Shown here: positions 55,091 through 64,000 of the stretch, in pieces | Layout of the letters: each line of letters starts with the position of its first letter | How positions within the stretch are numbered: position 1 is the stretch's first letter | Notes under the pieces: generated by a model | Database searches by the model: none | The model's input: only the letters and a program-made list of their open reading frames with translations | Told to the model about the DNA's origin: nothing | Source: Sphingomonas sp. PP-CE-1A-559 | GTDB taxonomy: Bacteria > Pseudomonadota > Alphaproteobacteria > Sphingomonadales > Sphingomonadaceae | Length of the DNA: 64,000 nucleotides | Assembly: GCF_004340965.1 (NCBI RefSeq) | Contig: NZ_SLYA01000004.1 | Coordinates: 1 to 64,000, forward strand | Direction: 5' to 3' | Made by a program: the position numbers and the translations under genes

Positions 55091-55133
55091 CGGACCGGGC
55101 TTGCACGATAATGCTCGTGCAAGACCCGGTCCG
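55091..55133 (+). terminator. Terminator of rpsU
   Basis: An interrupted stem of 9 bp (CGGACCGGG / CCCGGTCCG) plus 8 bp (TTGCACGA / TCGTGCAA) with a 6-nt loop begins 8 bp after the rpsU stop. There is no T-run, but the stem is strong. Confidence 0.75.
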
Positions 55134-55345
55134 ACATCATGCGCCGTTCCGGAATGGCGCCTGCGGCACTGGCCGATCGATTCGCGACATCGGGGATCCA
55201 ATCGATCCCGACATCCTGCCGACGCAACTGTGAGTTCACAGCAGCATCATCGCTGCTGACGATCACGGTTGCCTAACGACTTTGGCAGTTGAGCCCGTCC
55301 CGGCTCCGGCCGAGGCCTCACGCCGCCATCCGTACCTTGATGCGT

Positions 55346-55549
55346 CTATTCCGGGGCGACACCGTCCGCGTTGACCAAGTCGGCGCCGACGAGCGTACCG
55401 CGCACGCGCACCCGTTTCTCGACGAGATCGACCGGTACGCGGTGCAGCTCGAGCTGATAGCGACCGCCGATGTCCCGACGCAGATAGAATGCACCGCCAT
55501 CGCGAAGCAGCATCCCGGTCTCGTCGATTACTGTCCCGATTGTCGTCAT
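55346..55549 (-). CDS. DUF5818-like small protein
   Basis: 67 residues without a signal peptide. The pattern GTVIDETGMLLRDGGAFYLRRD, split by short turns, then LELHRVPVDLVEKRVRVRGTLVGADLVNADGV reads as a small beta-barrel (OB-like) with a conserved final G-x-x-x-G-x-D-L-L/V. I associate this with DUF5818 of Sphingomonadaceae. It begins at an ATG with weak ribosome-site support. No function is known. Confidence 0.7.
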   Translation of the reverse strand: MTTIGTVIDETGMLLRDGGAFYLRRDIGGRYQLELHRVPVDLVEKRVRVRGTLVGADLVNADGVAPE

Positions 55550-55697
55550 GCGTGTGCCATTCCCGTTGATCGGGATAGCGCGTATCCCAAGAAGCGAGGC
55601 GTTTCCACGCAGTTACGCCGCATATTATTTCTCTGCCCCAACGACCAGGTCGATCACTGCATCGAACGATAGGCCCCGCACCGATGCCGGTCGTGCG

Positions 55698-56057
55698 CTA
55701 ATGGCCGCCCTCGACCCACGGAACGCCCGCCTCTCGAAACGCATCGGCGAGCGCGGCTTCGAGTTCCAGCGACTCCCATTGCTGCATAGGGTTCAGATGT
55801 TCGACGAACTCGGGCAGCAGATGCACCCCGAACCTCCTGACCGCACCGCTGGCCTTGTACCCCAGCTTGTGCTGATCGAACCGCCAGTCCGGATCACGCG
55901 ACGTCTGCCCGACATACAGTCCCCAGCGCTCCGGAAACCGCGAGTCATGCAGCAGCACGATATAGACGGAGTGCCTCGCGTTGCGCGAACCGGCGGTCGC
56001 GGCGCGAAAATTCTCACAGGCTCGCCGAGCCGCCGGCATCCAGCCGATCGATGTCAT
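55698..56057 (-). CDS. GIY-YIG-like small protein
   Basis: 119 residues. The core HSVYIVLLHDSR and WGLYVGQTSRDPDWRFDQHK resemble the GIY-YIG fold, with VYIV and LYVG as the two short motifs and a following Arg/His/Lys cluster. A Glu (LELEAALADAF) lies where the metal-binding Glu of such nucleases is expected. It is too short for a DNA-binding partner domain, so a stand-alone nuclease or a non-catalytic relative are both possible. The first 25 residues look non-conserved; the start could be later. Confidence 0.62.
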   Translation of the reverse strand: MTSIGWMPAARRACENFRAATAGSRNARHSVYIVLLHDSRFPERWGLYVGQTSRDPDWRFDQHKLGYKASGAVRRFGVHLLPEFVEHLNPMQQWESLELEAALADAFREAGVPWVEGGH

Positions 56058-56097
56058 CGTCGTCGATTCGCCGACAGGTCGATACGGTCCGAAACCT

Positions 56098-56286
56098 CTA
56101 GGCGTCTTTCGCCGTCTTCGTCTTGCCCGAGCGCGCCGGCAGGCAGTTTTCCTTCGCCAGTTCGGACAGATGCTCCGCCGCCCTGATGTGCATCGCGCGG
56201 ACTTCGTTGATCGGCGAGGCGACCGCCGCAGCGATATGCCGGGCCAGCTGTTCCCGCGGATCGTTCAGGAACGGTGATTGCGCCAC
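56098..56286 (-). CDS. Small hypothetical protein
   Basis: 62 residues starting at a GTG with AGGAG 9 bp upstream. The sequence SPFLNDPREQLARHIAAAVA and MHIRAAEHLSELAKE is helical, and the tail is basic (SGKTKTAKDA). It has no membrane segment or cysteine. I recognise no family. It lies between the GIY-YIG-like gene and cyoD on the same strand. Confidence 0.5.
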   Translation of the reverse strand: MAQSPFLNDPREQLARHIAAAVASPINEVRAMHIRAAEHLSELAKENCLPARSGKTKTAKDA

Positions 56287-56386
56287 GCTCTACTCTCCTA
56301 CTGCGCCGCGCACGTCGCGCGTGTCGGCTGCCGTTCAAACGCTGCGGGCCCTCGTTCGGTTCACCCCGCTACGCAGTCGCCCGCCC

Positions 56387-56692
56387 TCACCCCATCATCC
56401 GCCCGCGCAAGTTGAACAGGATCACCAGCGTTCCCGATACCATCAGCGCGATGATGAGCGCGGAGAACAGGATCAGTTGCAGGTCGTGACGCGACGAGCG
56501 CTTAAGGCTGATGTGGAGGAAGCAGCGGAACTGCACCGCCATCTGCACCAGCCCCAGCGCCAGCACGGTCCCGAAGATCGCGCGCGCACCGAACGACGGC
56601 CAGCGGACCACCGCGAAGGCTGCCACCGTCAGCGCGAGCGACAGGCCGTAGCCGACCGCATAGGTCCTGAGTTCGCGGGTCCGGTCGCTCAT
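56387..56692 (-). CDS. cyoD: Cytochrome o ubiquinol oxidase subunit IV
   Basis: 101 residues with three membrane helices (about 12-30, 37-60, 72-95) and FRCFLHISLKRSSR at the start of the last loop, as in CyoD. It assists assembly of the CuB site in the oxidase. Its start overlaps the cyoC stop by 4 bp. It is last in the cyoABCD operon. Confidence 0.93.
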   Translation of the reverse strand: MSDRTRELRTYAVGYGLSLALTVAAFAVVRWPSFGARAIFGTVLALGLVQMAVQFRCFLHISLKRSSRHDLQLILFSALIIALMVSGTLVILFNLRGRMMG

Positions 56693-57315
56693 CCGATATT
56701 CCCTTGCAGATAGACGACCGAGAAGATCGCGATCCAGACGATGTCGAGCAGGTGCCAGAACAGCCCCAGCCGCAACAGGTTGATCCTCACGCGCGCATCA
56801 AGGCCATAGGCGCAGACCTGGGCGACCATCACGACCAGCCAGAAGCACGCGACCGCGACATGCAGCCCGTGCAGCCCGACCAGCGCGAAGAACGACGACA
56901 GGAAGCCGCTGCGCATCGGATAGGCACCGTGCGCGAACATCGTCGCGAAGTCGTTCGCCTCGAGCGCGAGGAAGACGAGGCCGAGGCCGAGCGTCGCACC
57001 GAGCCAGCCGAACAGCACGCGGCGCGGTTCGTCGTACTTCATCGCGATCGTCGCGCGGCCGAACGTCGCGCTGCTCGTCAGCAGCAACAGGGTCTCGACG
57101 AACGCCGGCAGCAGCTTGAATTCGGAGGCAGGCGTCGGGCCGCCGACGGTGCTGCCGATCATCGTGCCATAGGTCGCGAACAGCAGCGCGAAGATCACTG
57201 CGTCGCTCATGAGAAAGATCCAGAAGCCGAAGATCGCGTTCTCCGCCTGGTCCTGCGTCAGCGCGCCGGTGTCGCCAAGGTTGAGGCCGGCATGCGACAG
57301 TTCGGGTTCGCTCAT
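56689..57315 (-). CDS. cyoC: Cytochrome o ubiquinol oxidase subunit III
   Basis: 208 residues with five membrane helices. GFWIFLMSDAVIFALLFATY and LHGLHVAVACFWLVVM are subunit III signatures. It belongs to the terminal quinol oxidase and overlaps both neighbours by 4 bp. The usual length is about 204. Confidence 0.96.
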   Translation of the reverse strand: MSEPELSHAGLNLGDTGALTQDQAENAIFGFWIFLMSDAVIFALLFATYGTMIGSTVGGPTPASEFKLLPAFVETLLLLTSSATFGRATIAMKYDEPRRVLFGWLGATLGLGLVFLALEANDFATMFAHGAYPMRSGFLSSFFALVGLHGLHVAVACFWLVVMVAQVCAYGLDARVRINLLRLGLFWHLLDIVWIAIFSVVYLQGNIG

Positions 57316-59411
57316 GCCACGATCTCCGCAAGGCCACGATTGACCGCGGCGGTCTCCAGTTGCCGCGGAATCGCGGGCGTCGCCCGGACGCGCGTAAGCC
57401 AGGCTTCGTGCTCGCGCGCGACCTCTGCAGCGGGAATGGTCCGGTGCTGGTCGCGACCGAAGCTACGCAGCACGACCGCCGCGACGATCACCTGCAGCGC
57501 GACGATGGTCAGCCCCCAGATCTCCCAGATCAGGCCGAACGCCGCGACCGCGGCGGTGAGACCGATCACGACGCTGGTCGCGCTGCCCTTCGGCACGACG
57601 ATATCCTCGTAAGCCACTGGCGAGGCGTAAGGGTCTGGCTGGCCCTCGTCATGCTTGTGATCGTAGAACGGGTTGCGCCCGTCGATCAGCGGCAGGACCG
57701 CAAAGTTGTATTCGGGCGGCGGGGCGCTGACCGACCATTCGAGCCCACGGCCATCCCACGGGTCGCCCGCTTCCACGCGTGTCTTGGCACGGTCGCGGAT
57801 GCTCACCCACAACTGGATGCCGAGCGACGTCAGTGCCGCCAACAGGACGAACGCGCCGACGCCGGCGACGTACAGCCAGGGCCGGAACGACGGTTCGAAG
57901 ATCGCCTGCGTCCGCCGCGCCATCCCGCTCGCGCCGAGCACGTACAAGGGGAAAAAGGCGAGGTAGAAGCCGACCACCCAGCAAGTGAACGCGATCCGCC
58001 CCCAGCGCTCGTCGAGGCGGAAACCGAACGCCTTGGGGAACCAGTAATGATAGCCCGCCAGCATCCCGTACAGCAGCCCCGGGATCAGCATGTTGTGGAA
58101 ATGCGCGACCAGGAACAGCGTGTTGTGGACGAGGTAATCGAGCGGCGGCATTGCCAGGATGATGCCGGTGAAGCCGCCCAGCACGAACGTCATCATGAAC
58201 GCGAGCGCGTAGAGCATCGGCACGGTAAAGCGCACCTCGCCGCGAAACATCGTCCAGATCCAGTCGTAGATCTTCACGCCGGTCGGCACGCCGATCGTCA
58301 TCGTCGCGATCCCGAACGCCGCGTTGACGTTGGCCGACTGCCCCATCGTGAAGAAATGATGGACCCACACGGTGAAGCTCAGCACCGCGATCGCCATCGT
58401 CGCGATCACCAGCGAGGTGTAGCCGTACAGATCCTTGGTCGAGAAGGTCGACACGACCTCCGAATACACGCCGAACGCGGGCAGGATAAGGATGTAGACC
58501 TCGGGATGACCGAACAGCCAGAACATGTTGGCGTAGTTCATCATGTTGCCACCAAGGTCGTTGGTGAAGAAATGGAACCCCAGATAGCGGTCGAGCGCGA
58601 GCAGCAGCGTGGCGACGGTCAGCGGCGGCATCGCGAAGATCATCAGGATCGACGTGCACAGGCTGGTCCATGCGAACATCTGCATCCGCATGAACCGCAT
58701 CCCCGGCGCACGCAGCTTGTAGACGGTGCAGGCGATGTTGATCCCCGCCATCGTCGAGCCGATCGACCCCAATGTCACCGCCCATATCCAATAATCGACA
58801 CCGACACCGGGGCTGAACGCGCGCTCTGTATAGGGCGGGTAGCCGCTCCATCCACCGGTCGAGAATTCACCGACGACGAGGCTCGCCATCATCAACCCCG
58901 CGGCACCGATCGTCAGCCACAGCGCGATCGAATTGGCCCAGGGAAACGCCATGTCGCGCGCGCCGATCTGGAGCGGCAGGACATAGTTGATCATCCCCGT
59001 CAGGAACGGCATCGCCATGAAGAAGATCATGATCGAGCCATGCGTCGAGAATAGCTGGCCGAAATGATCGGGCGACAGGAAGCCAGGATTCTCGATCGCG
59101 ACCGCCTGTTGCATCCGCATCAGCACCGCCTCGACCAGCGCACGCGGCAGCATCACGAACGCGACGACGATATACATGATGCCGATCTTCTTGTGGTCGA
59201 GGCTGGTGAGCCACTCGGTCCACAGATACCGCCATTTGCCGTAGCGCGTCAGCAGCGCCGCGACGACGACCGCGCCGACCACCACCAGCGCACCCGCGAA
59301 CGCGCCGATGATCTCGCTGATCGTCGGGTTCTCCCAGGCGCGCACGAACGGCAGGTCCTGCCAGCCGAACCGGCCGAGCACCGCTGGCCAGAGGGGAACG
59401 GAAACGGTCAT
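57312..59411 (-). CDS. cyoB: Cytochrome o ubiquinol oxidase subunit I
   Basis: 699 residues, slightly longer than the Escherichia coli protein. Fifteen or so helices carry the heme and copper ligands: STHGSIMIFF (low-spin heme His), FWLFGHPEVYILILP (CuB His and cross-linked Tyr), TVWVHHFFTMG (two CuB His) and LVAHFHNMLIPG (heme His pair). TTWVHH-type and K-channel residues are retained. It reduces oxygen to water and pumps protons with ubiquinol as donor. The ATG at 59411 overlaps the cyoA stop; a longer frame upstream is unlikely. Confidence 0.97.
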   Translation of the reverse strand: MTVSVPLWPAVLGRFGWQDLPFVRAWENPTISEIIGAFAGALVVVGAVVVAALLTRYGKWRYLWTEWLTSLDHKKIGIMYIVVAFVMLPRALVEAVLMRMQQAVAIENPGFLSPDHFGQLFSTHGSIMIFFMAMPFLTGMINYVLPLQIGARDMAFPWANSIALWLTIGAAGLMMASLVVGEFSTGGWSGYPPYTERAFSPGVGVDYWIWAVTLGSIGSTMAGINIACTVYKLRAPGMRFMRMQMFAWTSLCTSILMIFAMPPLTVATLLLALDRYLGFHFFTNDLGGNMMNYANMFWLFGHPEVYILILPAFGVYSEVVSTFSTKDLYGYTSLVIATMAIAVLSFTVWVHHFFTMGQSANVNAAFGIATMTIGVPTGVKIYDWIWTMFRGEVRFTVPMLYALAFMMTFVLGGFTGIILAMPPLDYLVHNTLFLVAHFHNMLIPGLLYGMLAGYHYWFPKAFGFRLDERWGRIAFTCWVVGFYLAFFPLYVLGASGMARRTQAIFEPSFRPWLYVAGVGAFVLLAALTSLGIQLWVSIRDRAKTRVEAGDPWDGRGLEWSVSAPPPEYNFAVLPLIDGRNPFYDHKHDEGQPDPYASPVAYEDIVVPKGSATSVVIGLTAAVAAFGLIWEIWGLTIVALQVIVAAVVLRSFGRDQHRTIPAAEVAREHEAWLTRVRATPAIPRQLETAAVNRGLAEIVA

Positions 59412-60283
59412 CGAACGGCTTTCTGGGGAGAATGGGTCATGCCGCCAGTCGCGGCGACGACGTGCTCGAACAGGTTCGGCGTGACATGCGCGAACTCGAC
59501 GGGCCGGGTGATGATCGACCGCGCGGATAGCCGCCGCCACGTCTGCGCATCGAGCGTGCGACTACCGCGACGTGCAGCAGCCGCCCAGCGATCATAGTCG
59601 GCCGGCGACACCGCAACGACGTCGAACTTCTGCTGCTGGAAGCCGGCGCCGTTATACTGCGTGTTTTCGCCGCGGAACCGTCCCGGCCGGTGCGCCTGGA
59701 TGTTCAGCTCGGTCGTCATGCCGCCCATCGCATAGATCTGCCCGGCGAGTTGCGGGATCAGCATCGACTGCATCACCGTGCCGCTGGTCAGCTTGATATG
59801 TACCGGGCGCCCGGCGGGAATGGTCAGCCGATCGACCGACGCGACGCCGAGGTCGGGATAGACGAACACCCATTTCCAATCGAGCGCGATCGCCTGCACC
59901 TCGACCGGCGCCGCGCCGGGCAACCGCCGATACGGATCGTCGATCTGCGTCCAGTGCCACAGCAGTACCGCAAGCCCGATGACGATCCCGGCAGGCGGGA
60001 TCCAGATCAGCCCCTCGACCCACCACGAGAAATTCCACTTAGGCCGGTACGCGTCGCCGCGGTTGGACAGCCGGTAGTGCCATGCGAACAGCGGCGTCAG
60101 CAGCAGCACCGGTCCGGCGACGAACAGCAGCACGATCGACACGGTGACGAACAGGTCGCGCTCGTGCCCTGCCACCGGCCCCTGCGGGTTGAAGAACCCG
60201 TGCGACAGCGCTGTGCAGCCCCCTAGCCCCATCAGGATCGAGAGCGGCGCCAACCGCGATAGTCTCCACTTCAATCGAACGAA
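59408..60283 (-). CDS. cyoA: Cytochrome o ubiquinol oxidase subunit II
   Basis: 291 residues. The lipoprotein signal ends in SILMGLGGC with the lipidated Cys. Two membrane helices follow, then a cupredoxin domain (IALDWKWVFVYPDLGVASVD, TSGTVMQSMLIPQLAGQIYAMGGM) that lacks the CuA Cys/His set, as expected for a quinol oxidase. I choose the GTG at 60283, which has GGGGG 5 bp upstream; a GTG at 60304 is the alternative. It is the first gene of the operon. Confidence 0.94.
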   Translation of the reverse strand, partial: FVRLKWRLSRLAPLSILMGLGGCTALSHGFFNPQGPVAGHERDLFVTVSIVLLFVAGPVLLLTPLFAWHYRLSNRGDAYRPKWNFSWWVEGLIWIPPAGIVIGLAVLLWHWTQIDDPYRRLPGAAPVEVQAIALDWKWVFVYPDLGVASVDRLTIPAGRPVHIKLTSGTVMQSMLIPQLAGQIYAMGGMTTELNIQAHRPGRFRGENTQYNGAGFQQQKFDVVAVSPADYDRWAAAARRGSRTLDAQTWRRLSARSIITRPVEFAHVTPNLFEHVVAATGGMTHSPQKAVR

Positions 60284-60549
60284 CACCTGGCCCCCTTGTC
60301 GCACCGCCCGCGCCCAGGAACGGTTTCGCGCCGGCTGCGTGAAGAAGCCGTCTTATGGCGTGATGCTCTAAGGTTCCCATCGCCGCAACGCGCGACTGCC
60401 GGTCCGGCTGCTCCTTAACAAAAACTTCATGCCGAAATTCGCTTCCCTTCGATCATCAAATGCTCCGCGTGACACCGTCGTCACTTGCTCGTGACCATCG
60501 CTCCGATAGTCTTCCGCCTGGAATCGAGAGTCGGGATCGGGAGACGGGC

Positions 60550-62307
60550 ATGCGCGGACGGGTTCGGTTGAGTGTGCTCGCGCTGTTGAGCCTGACGGCG
60601 GCTGGCCCGGCGGTGGCTGCTTGCAAGGTCAGCAAGATCGCCGAACTGCCCGTGACCCTCACCGGTCGCCGCGCGATGGTCGATGCGAAGTTCGGCACGC
60701 ACGACACGCGGTTCATCGTCGATAGCGGCGCCTTCTACAGCACGGTGTCGCGCGCGTCGGCTGCGGAGTTCGGGCTGTCGAGCGAACCGGCTCCCCCTTG
60801 GTTCCGGCTGCGCGGCGTCAACGGCGACACGTCCGCAGCGGTCGCCAGCGCAAAGGATTTCTCGCTCGCCGGCCTGCCGATCCCGCGAGTGAGCTTCATC
60901 GTCGGCGGCACCGACACGGGGACGGCCGGTCTGCTCGGCCAGAACATCCTCGGTCTCGCCGATGTCGAATACGATTTGCCGCATAGCGCGGTGCGGCTGA
61001 TGCGGGTCGATGGCTGCGGCAATGTCGGGCTCGCCTATTGGGCCGCGGGAAAACCGTTTTCGACGATCCCTCTCGAACGCGGCGGCACCGGACCGTGGAA
61101 GCCGCACACGATCGGCACCGTCCTGGTCAACGGCGTCAAGATGCGCGCGGTGTTCGATTCAGGCGCGCAGACCACCGTCATGACGCTCGCCGCGGCCAAG
61201 CGCGCAGGCATCACCCCGACCAGTCCCGGCGTGACCGCGGTCGGATTGAACTCGGGCATCGGCTCGAAGCAGCTCGCGACCTGGCGCGCTGCGTTCGATA
61301 CGATCGACCTCGGCGGCGAGACCGTGCCGCACCCGAAATTCCAGATCGCCGACATCCGGATCGACGGCGACATGCTGATCGGGTTCGATTTCTTCCTGAC
61401 GCACCGCATCTTCGTGTCGAACGCGAACCACCTGCTCTACATGACCTATGAAGGCGGCCCGGTCTTCGGGCTGACGCCGAGCGGCGCGCGTACCACCGCG
61501 GGCGAGAAGCTCGACCTGACCGACACCGCCGCCGTGCCGACCGATGCCGAGGGGTTCAGCCGACGCGCCGCGGTCTTCCTGTCGAAGCGCCGGATCGAGG
61601 AGGGGCTCGCCGATCTCGACAAGGCGGTGGCGATGGCGCCGACCGAAGGCCGCTATGTGTATCAGCGCGCGCAGGCCCGGCTCGCGCACGGCCAGCTCCT
61701 GCTCGCCGCGGCCGACCTCGACAAGGCCGTGACGCTCATGCCCGACAACACCGACGCCCGCCTGCTGCGCGCACGCCTCCGCTTGATGAGCCGCGATCCG
61801 GATGGCGCGGGCGAAGATGCCAAGGTCGCCGATCGCGCGCTGCCGGCTGGCTCGGATCGCCGGCTCCAGCTTGCCGGCCTGTACGAAAATCTCGACCAGC
61901 CCGCGCTCGCGATCGTCAATTACGATGCGTGGCTGAAGATGCATCCCGAGGACGCCGCCCGCTCCACCGCGTATAACGGCCGATGCTGGGCGCGTGCGCT
62001 GCTGAACCGCGAGCTCGATCGTGCGATGTCCGACTGCAACACCGCCGTGAAGCTCCGCCCCGGCTATGCCGCCTATCTGGACAGCCGCGCGCTGGTGAAC
62101 CTGCGTCTCGGCAAGCTCGACGCCGCGCTCGTCGACTATGACGCCGCGGTCAAAGCCAACCCGCGCAACGCCTGGTCGCTCTACACCCGCGCGATCGCCG
62201 AACGACGCGCGGGCAAGGTCGAAGCGGCGGACGCGGACCGCAAGGCCGCACTCGCAATCAACCCGAACGTCGCCAAACGCGCGGCGCGGTACGGGCTGGA
62301 CGGCTGA
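60550..62307 (+). CDS. Exported double retropepsin-like aspartic protease with TPR domain
   Basis: 585 residues. The Sec signal is about 1-24 (LALLSLTAAGPAVAA). Two retropepsin-like domains follow: FIVDSGAFYSTVS with Asp58 and AVFDSGAQTTVMT with Asp203, each with a later flap and hydrophobic-Gly segment (GLLGQNILG, LIGFDFFLTHRIF). From about 320 to the end lie repeated 34-residue helical units (TPR; AIVNYDAWLKMHPED, ALVDYDAAVKANPRNA). Two Asp-Ser-Gly motifs in one chain could form an internal pseudo-dimer. The ATG at 60550 has GGGAGA upstream. Substrate unknown. It runs convergent with the GH92 gene. Confidence 0.85.
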   Translation: MRGRVRLSVLALLSLTAAGPAVAACKVSKIAELPVTLTGRRAMVDAKFGTHDTRFIVDSGAFYSTVSRASAAEFGLSSEPAPPWFRLRGVNGDTSAAVASAKDFSLAGLPIPRVSFIVGGTDTGTAGLLGQNILGLADVEYDLPHSAVRLMRVDGCGNVGLAYWAAGKPFSTIPLERGGTGPWKPHTIGTVLVNGVKMRAVFDSGAQTTVMTLAAAKRAGITPTSPGVTAVGLNSGIGSKQLATWRAAFDTIDLGGETVPHPKFQIADIRIDGDMLIGFDFFLTHRIFVSNANHLLYMTYEGGPVFGLTPSGARTTAGEKLDLTDTAAVPTDAEGFSRRAAVFLSKRRIEEGLADLDKAVAMAPTEGRYVYQRAQARLAHGQLLLAAADLDKAVTLMPDNTDARLLRARLRLMSRDPDGAGEDAKVADRALPAGSDRRLQLAGLYENLDQPALAIVNYDAWLKMHPEDAARSTAYNGRCWARALLNRELDRAMSDCNTAVKLRPGYAAYLDSRALVNLRLGKLDAALVDYDAAVKANPRNAWSLYTRAIAERRAGKVEAADADRKAALAINPNVAKRAARYGLDG

Positions 62308-62349
62308 CCGGACGCCGACGTCTACCTGCTGGCGCCCGGCGCAGCACCC

Positions 62350-64000
62350 TTATCGCGGCTGGGATCCGAACGACGGCGGGCGGTCCGCCTTGGCGGTGCC
62401 GAACGACGACGGCTTCGGTCCCATCGTGAATTCCAGTTCGCCACCACGTGCGAGGTCGGCGTGCGAGATCCAGTTCCGCGTCCAGGGCTTGCCGTTCCAG
62501 CGGACCGACTGGACATAGGGGCTGGCCGGCGCATTGCCCTTCGCAACGACGCGCAACGTGCGGCCCTGGCCGAGATCGACTTGCGCCGCGTCGAACAGCG
62601 GCGAGCCAAAGACGTAGATGCCACTGACCGGATCGACCGGGTAGAAGCCGAGCGCCGACAGGATGAACCACGCGCTCATCTGGCCGCAATCGTCGTTGCC
62701 GATGACGCCGTCGGGCTCGGCCTTGTACATCTCGGTCAACAGGCGACGCACCATCGCCTGCGTCTTCCACGGCGCGCCCGCATAGGCGTAGAGATAGGCG
62801 GCATGCTGGTCCGGCTCGTTGCCGTGCGCATATTGGCCGACCAGCCCGGTGATGTCGGGCGGCGCATTCTTGGGGAGCGTCGACGGCGCGGTGAACAACG
62901 CATCGAGCTTCGTCACGAACCCCGCATCCCCGCCGAACAGCGCGATCAGGCCGTAAACATCGTGCTGGTTGAGGAAGGTCGCCTGCCAGCCGTTCGCCTC
63001 GGTATAGTCGCGCTGTTTCTCGGGCTTGTGGCCGAGCTGGATCGGATCGTAGTCGGCCCACCAGCTGCCGTCGGCAAAGCGCGGCCGGGCGAAACAGATC
63101 CTGGGGTCGATGACGTTGCGGTAGTTGAGGCTGCGCTTGCGCAGTGCTGCGGCGTCGGCCTTGGCGCCTGCCGCGTCGGCGAGCACTGCCATCGCCCAGT
63201 CGTCATAGGCGTATTCCTGCGTGCGGCTGACCGACTCCCAGGTCTTGTCCGCGGGCACGAAACCGAGGTAGTAATAGAAGCCGCGGCCAAGCGTGCTGTC
63301 GACGTCCGGAAAGCTGCGATCGAACGCGCGGCTGCGGATCTGCGGCCACGCCGCGGCGTAGTCCGCCTTGATCCCCTTGGCGCAGGCTTCGGCAAGCACC
63401 GACACCGAATGCCAGCCGATCATGCACGCGGTCTCGACGCCCTGCAGCGGCCAGACCGGCGATCCGGTCGGGCTCTGCACGGTCTGGCGGACGAGATCGC
63501 GGGTGAACTGCGCCGCCTTGTCGGGCTGGACGAGGGTGAGCAGCGGATGCAGCGCGCGGTAGGTGTCCCACATCGAATAGGTGCTGAACGCGGGTTCGGC
63601 GGCGGTCGTCTGGTGCACCTTGCGGTCGAGCCCGACATAGCGGCCGTCGCGGTCGGTGAAGAGCGTCGGCGACAGGAACGCGTGATACAGCGCGCTCGCC
63701 ATGATCGTGCGCTGTTCGAGCGTGCCGCCATCGACGCGGACGCGGTCGAGTTCGGCCTGCCACGTGCCCGCCGCCGAGCGCCGCACCGCGTCGAACTGCC
63801 ACCCTGCCGCCTCGCCGTCGAGCGCAGCCTTGGCACCGGCGACGTCGACCGCGGAGATGCCGGTCTTGATCAGGATCGGCGCGCCGCCCGCCTGGTCGAA
63901 GAACAACGCGACCTTCAGGCGGTTGCCGGTGACGCCCTTCGCACCCGCTGGTGCAGGCGCGTCGTCATCGCCGAAGAACTGGACGCGGTCGGGTTTGCGC
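62350..64000 (-). CDS. GH92 alpha-mannosidase, 5' end beyond the window
   Basis: At least 550 C-terminal residues; the frame stays open to 64000. GH92 marks are STYSMWDTYRALHPLLTLVQ, GVETACMIGWHSVSV, EYAYDDWAMAVLADA, GNDDCGQMSAWF and FYPVDPVSGIYVFGSP. These calcium-dependent enzymes remove alpha-mannose from glycans in the periplasm. The N-terminal beta-sandwich and any signal peptide are missing here. The gene ends 42 bp from the convergent protease gene and may belong to a neighbouring glycan locus. Confidence 0.95.
   Translation of the reverse strand, partial: RKPDRVQFFGDDDAPAPAGAKGVTGNRLKVALFFDQAGGAPILIKTGISAVDVAGAKAALDGEAAGWQFDAVRRSAAGTWQAELDRVRVDGGTLEQRTIMASALYHAFLSPTLFTDRDGRYVGLDRKVHQTTAAEPAFSTYSMWDTYRALHPLLTLVQPDKAAQFTRDLVRQTVQSPTGSPVWPLQGVETACMIGWHSVSVLAEACAKGIKADYAAAWPQIRSRAFDRSFPDVDSTLGRGFYYYLGFVPADKTWESVSRTQEYAYDDWAMAVLADAAGAKADAAALRKRSLNYRNVIDPRICFARPRFADGSWWADYDPIQLGHKPEKQRDYTEANGWQATFLNQHDVYGLIALFGGDAGFVTKLDALFTAPSTLPKNAPPDITGLVGQYAHGNEPDQHAAYLYAYAGAPWKTQAMVRRLLTEMYKAEPDGVIGNDDCGQMSAWFILSALGFYPVDPVSGIYVFGSPLFDAAQVDLGQGRTLRVVAKGNAPASPYVQSVRWNGKPWTRNWISHADLARGGELEFTMGPKPSSFGTAKADRPPSFGSQPR

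Noticed and set aside
57360..59054. A 564-residue plus-strand frame opposite cyoB
   Set aside because: Antisense of a core oxidase gene with the composition of a shadow frame.
1..64000. CRISPR arrays, insertion sequences, prophage genes, rRNA and tRNA genes
   Set aside because: Looked for and not seen: no regular spaced repeats, no transposase or integrase frames, no cloverleaf-like sequences recognised by eye.

Overview
The window reads as chromosomal DNA of a Sphingomonas-type alphaproteobacterium. GC is high, codon third positions are strongly GC-biased, and large TonB-dependent receptors occur without SusD partners. L-rhamnose is broken down by the non-phosphorylating route known from Sphingomonas, there is a Sphingomonadaceae-style DUF5818 protein, and GC-rich hairpin repeats lie between genes. 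The organism call is inference; no rRNA or tRNA is present to test it.

Layout. 1-694 holds no gene I can support. 695-2552 is a divergent LysR regulator / NmrA-like reductase pair with a textbook LysR box between them. 2812-7269 is a signalling cassette: a cupredoxin-like periplasmic protein and a GGDEF-EAL protein on the minus strand, divergent from a DUF3034 protein and a periplasmic group 1 truncated hemoglobin. 7428-14758 holds housekeeping and stress genes: DUF1272, a flavodoxin-reductase, a COG4705 membrane protein, an APC amino acid permease and katG. 15222-54737 is a roughly 40 kb locus for rhamnogalacturonan I (RG-I) and its sugars. 54883-62307 returns to core genes: rpsU, small proteins, the cyoABCD quinol oxidase and a retropepsin-TPR protein. 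A GH92 mannosidase runs off the right end.

How the 40 kb locus is inferred to work. Two TonB-dependent receptors take up RG-I fragments. Exported enzymes then cut them: PL11 and PL26 lyases on the backbone, PL22 on unsaturated oligogalacturonides, GH28, two GDSL (CE12-type) acetylesterases, two other alpha/beta hydrolases, GH35 and GH53 on galactan, GH43-type enzymes on arabinan, and GH115. GH105 has no signal peptide and should act in the cytoplasm. A GPH symporter and RhaT import the products. KduI and KduD process the unsaturated uronate to 2-keto-3-deoxygluconate. L-rhamnose passes through RhaM, L-rhamnose 1-dehydrogenase, an amidohydrolase lactonase, L-rhamnonate dehydratase, a 2-keto-3-deoxy-L-rhamnonate dehydrogenase and a diketo-deoxyrhamnonate hydrolase to pyruvate and lactate. 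An IclR regulator sits beside the rhamnose dehydrogenase. An 11-bp palindrome of the form CCACAWWRTGG recurs, exactly or with a weaker match, in five intergenic regions ahead of these operons and looks like a shared operator.

Oddities: one glycosidase gene is broken by a single-base frameshift, a 99-bp inverted-repeat element lies in frame inside the GH115 gene, and two larger hairpin repeats interrupt the kdu and rhamnose operons.
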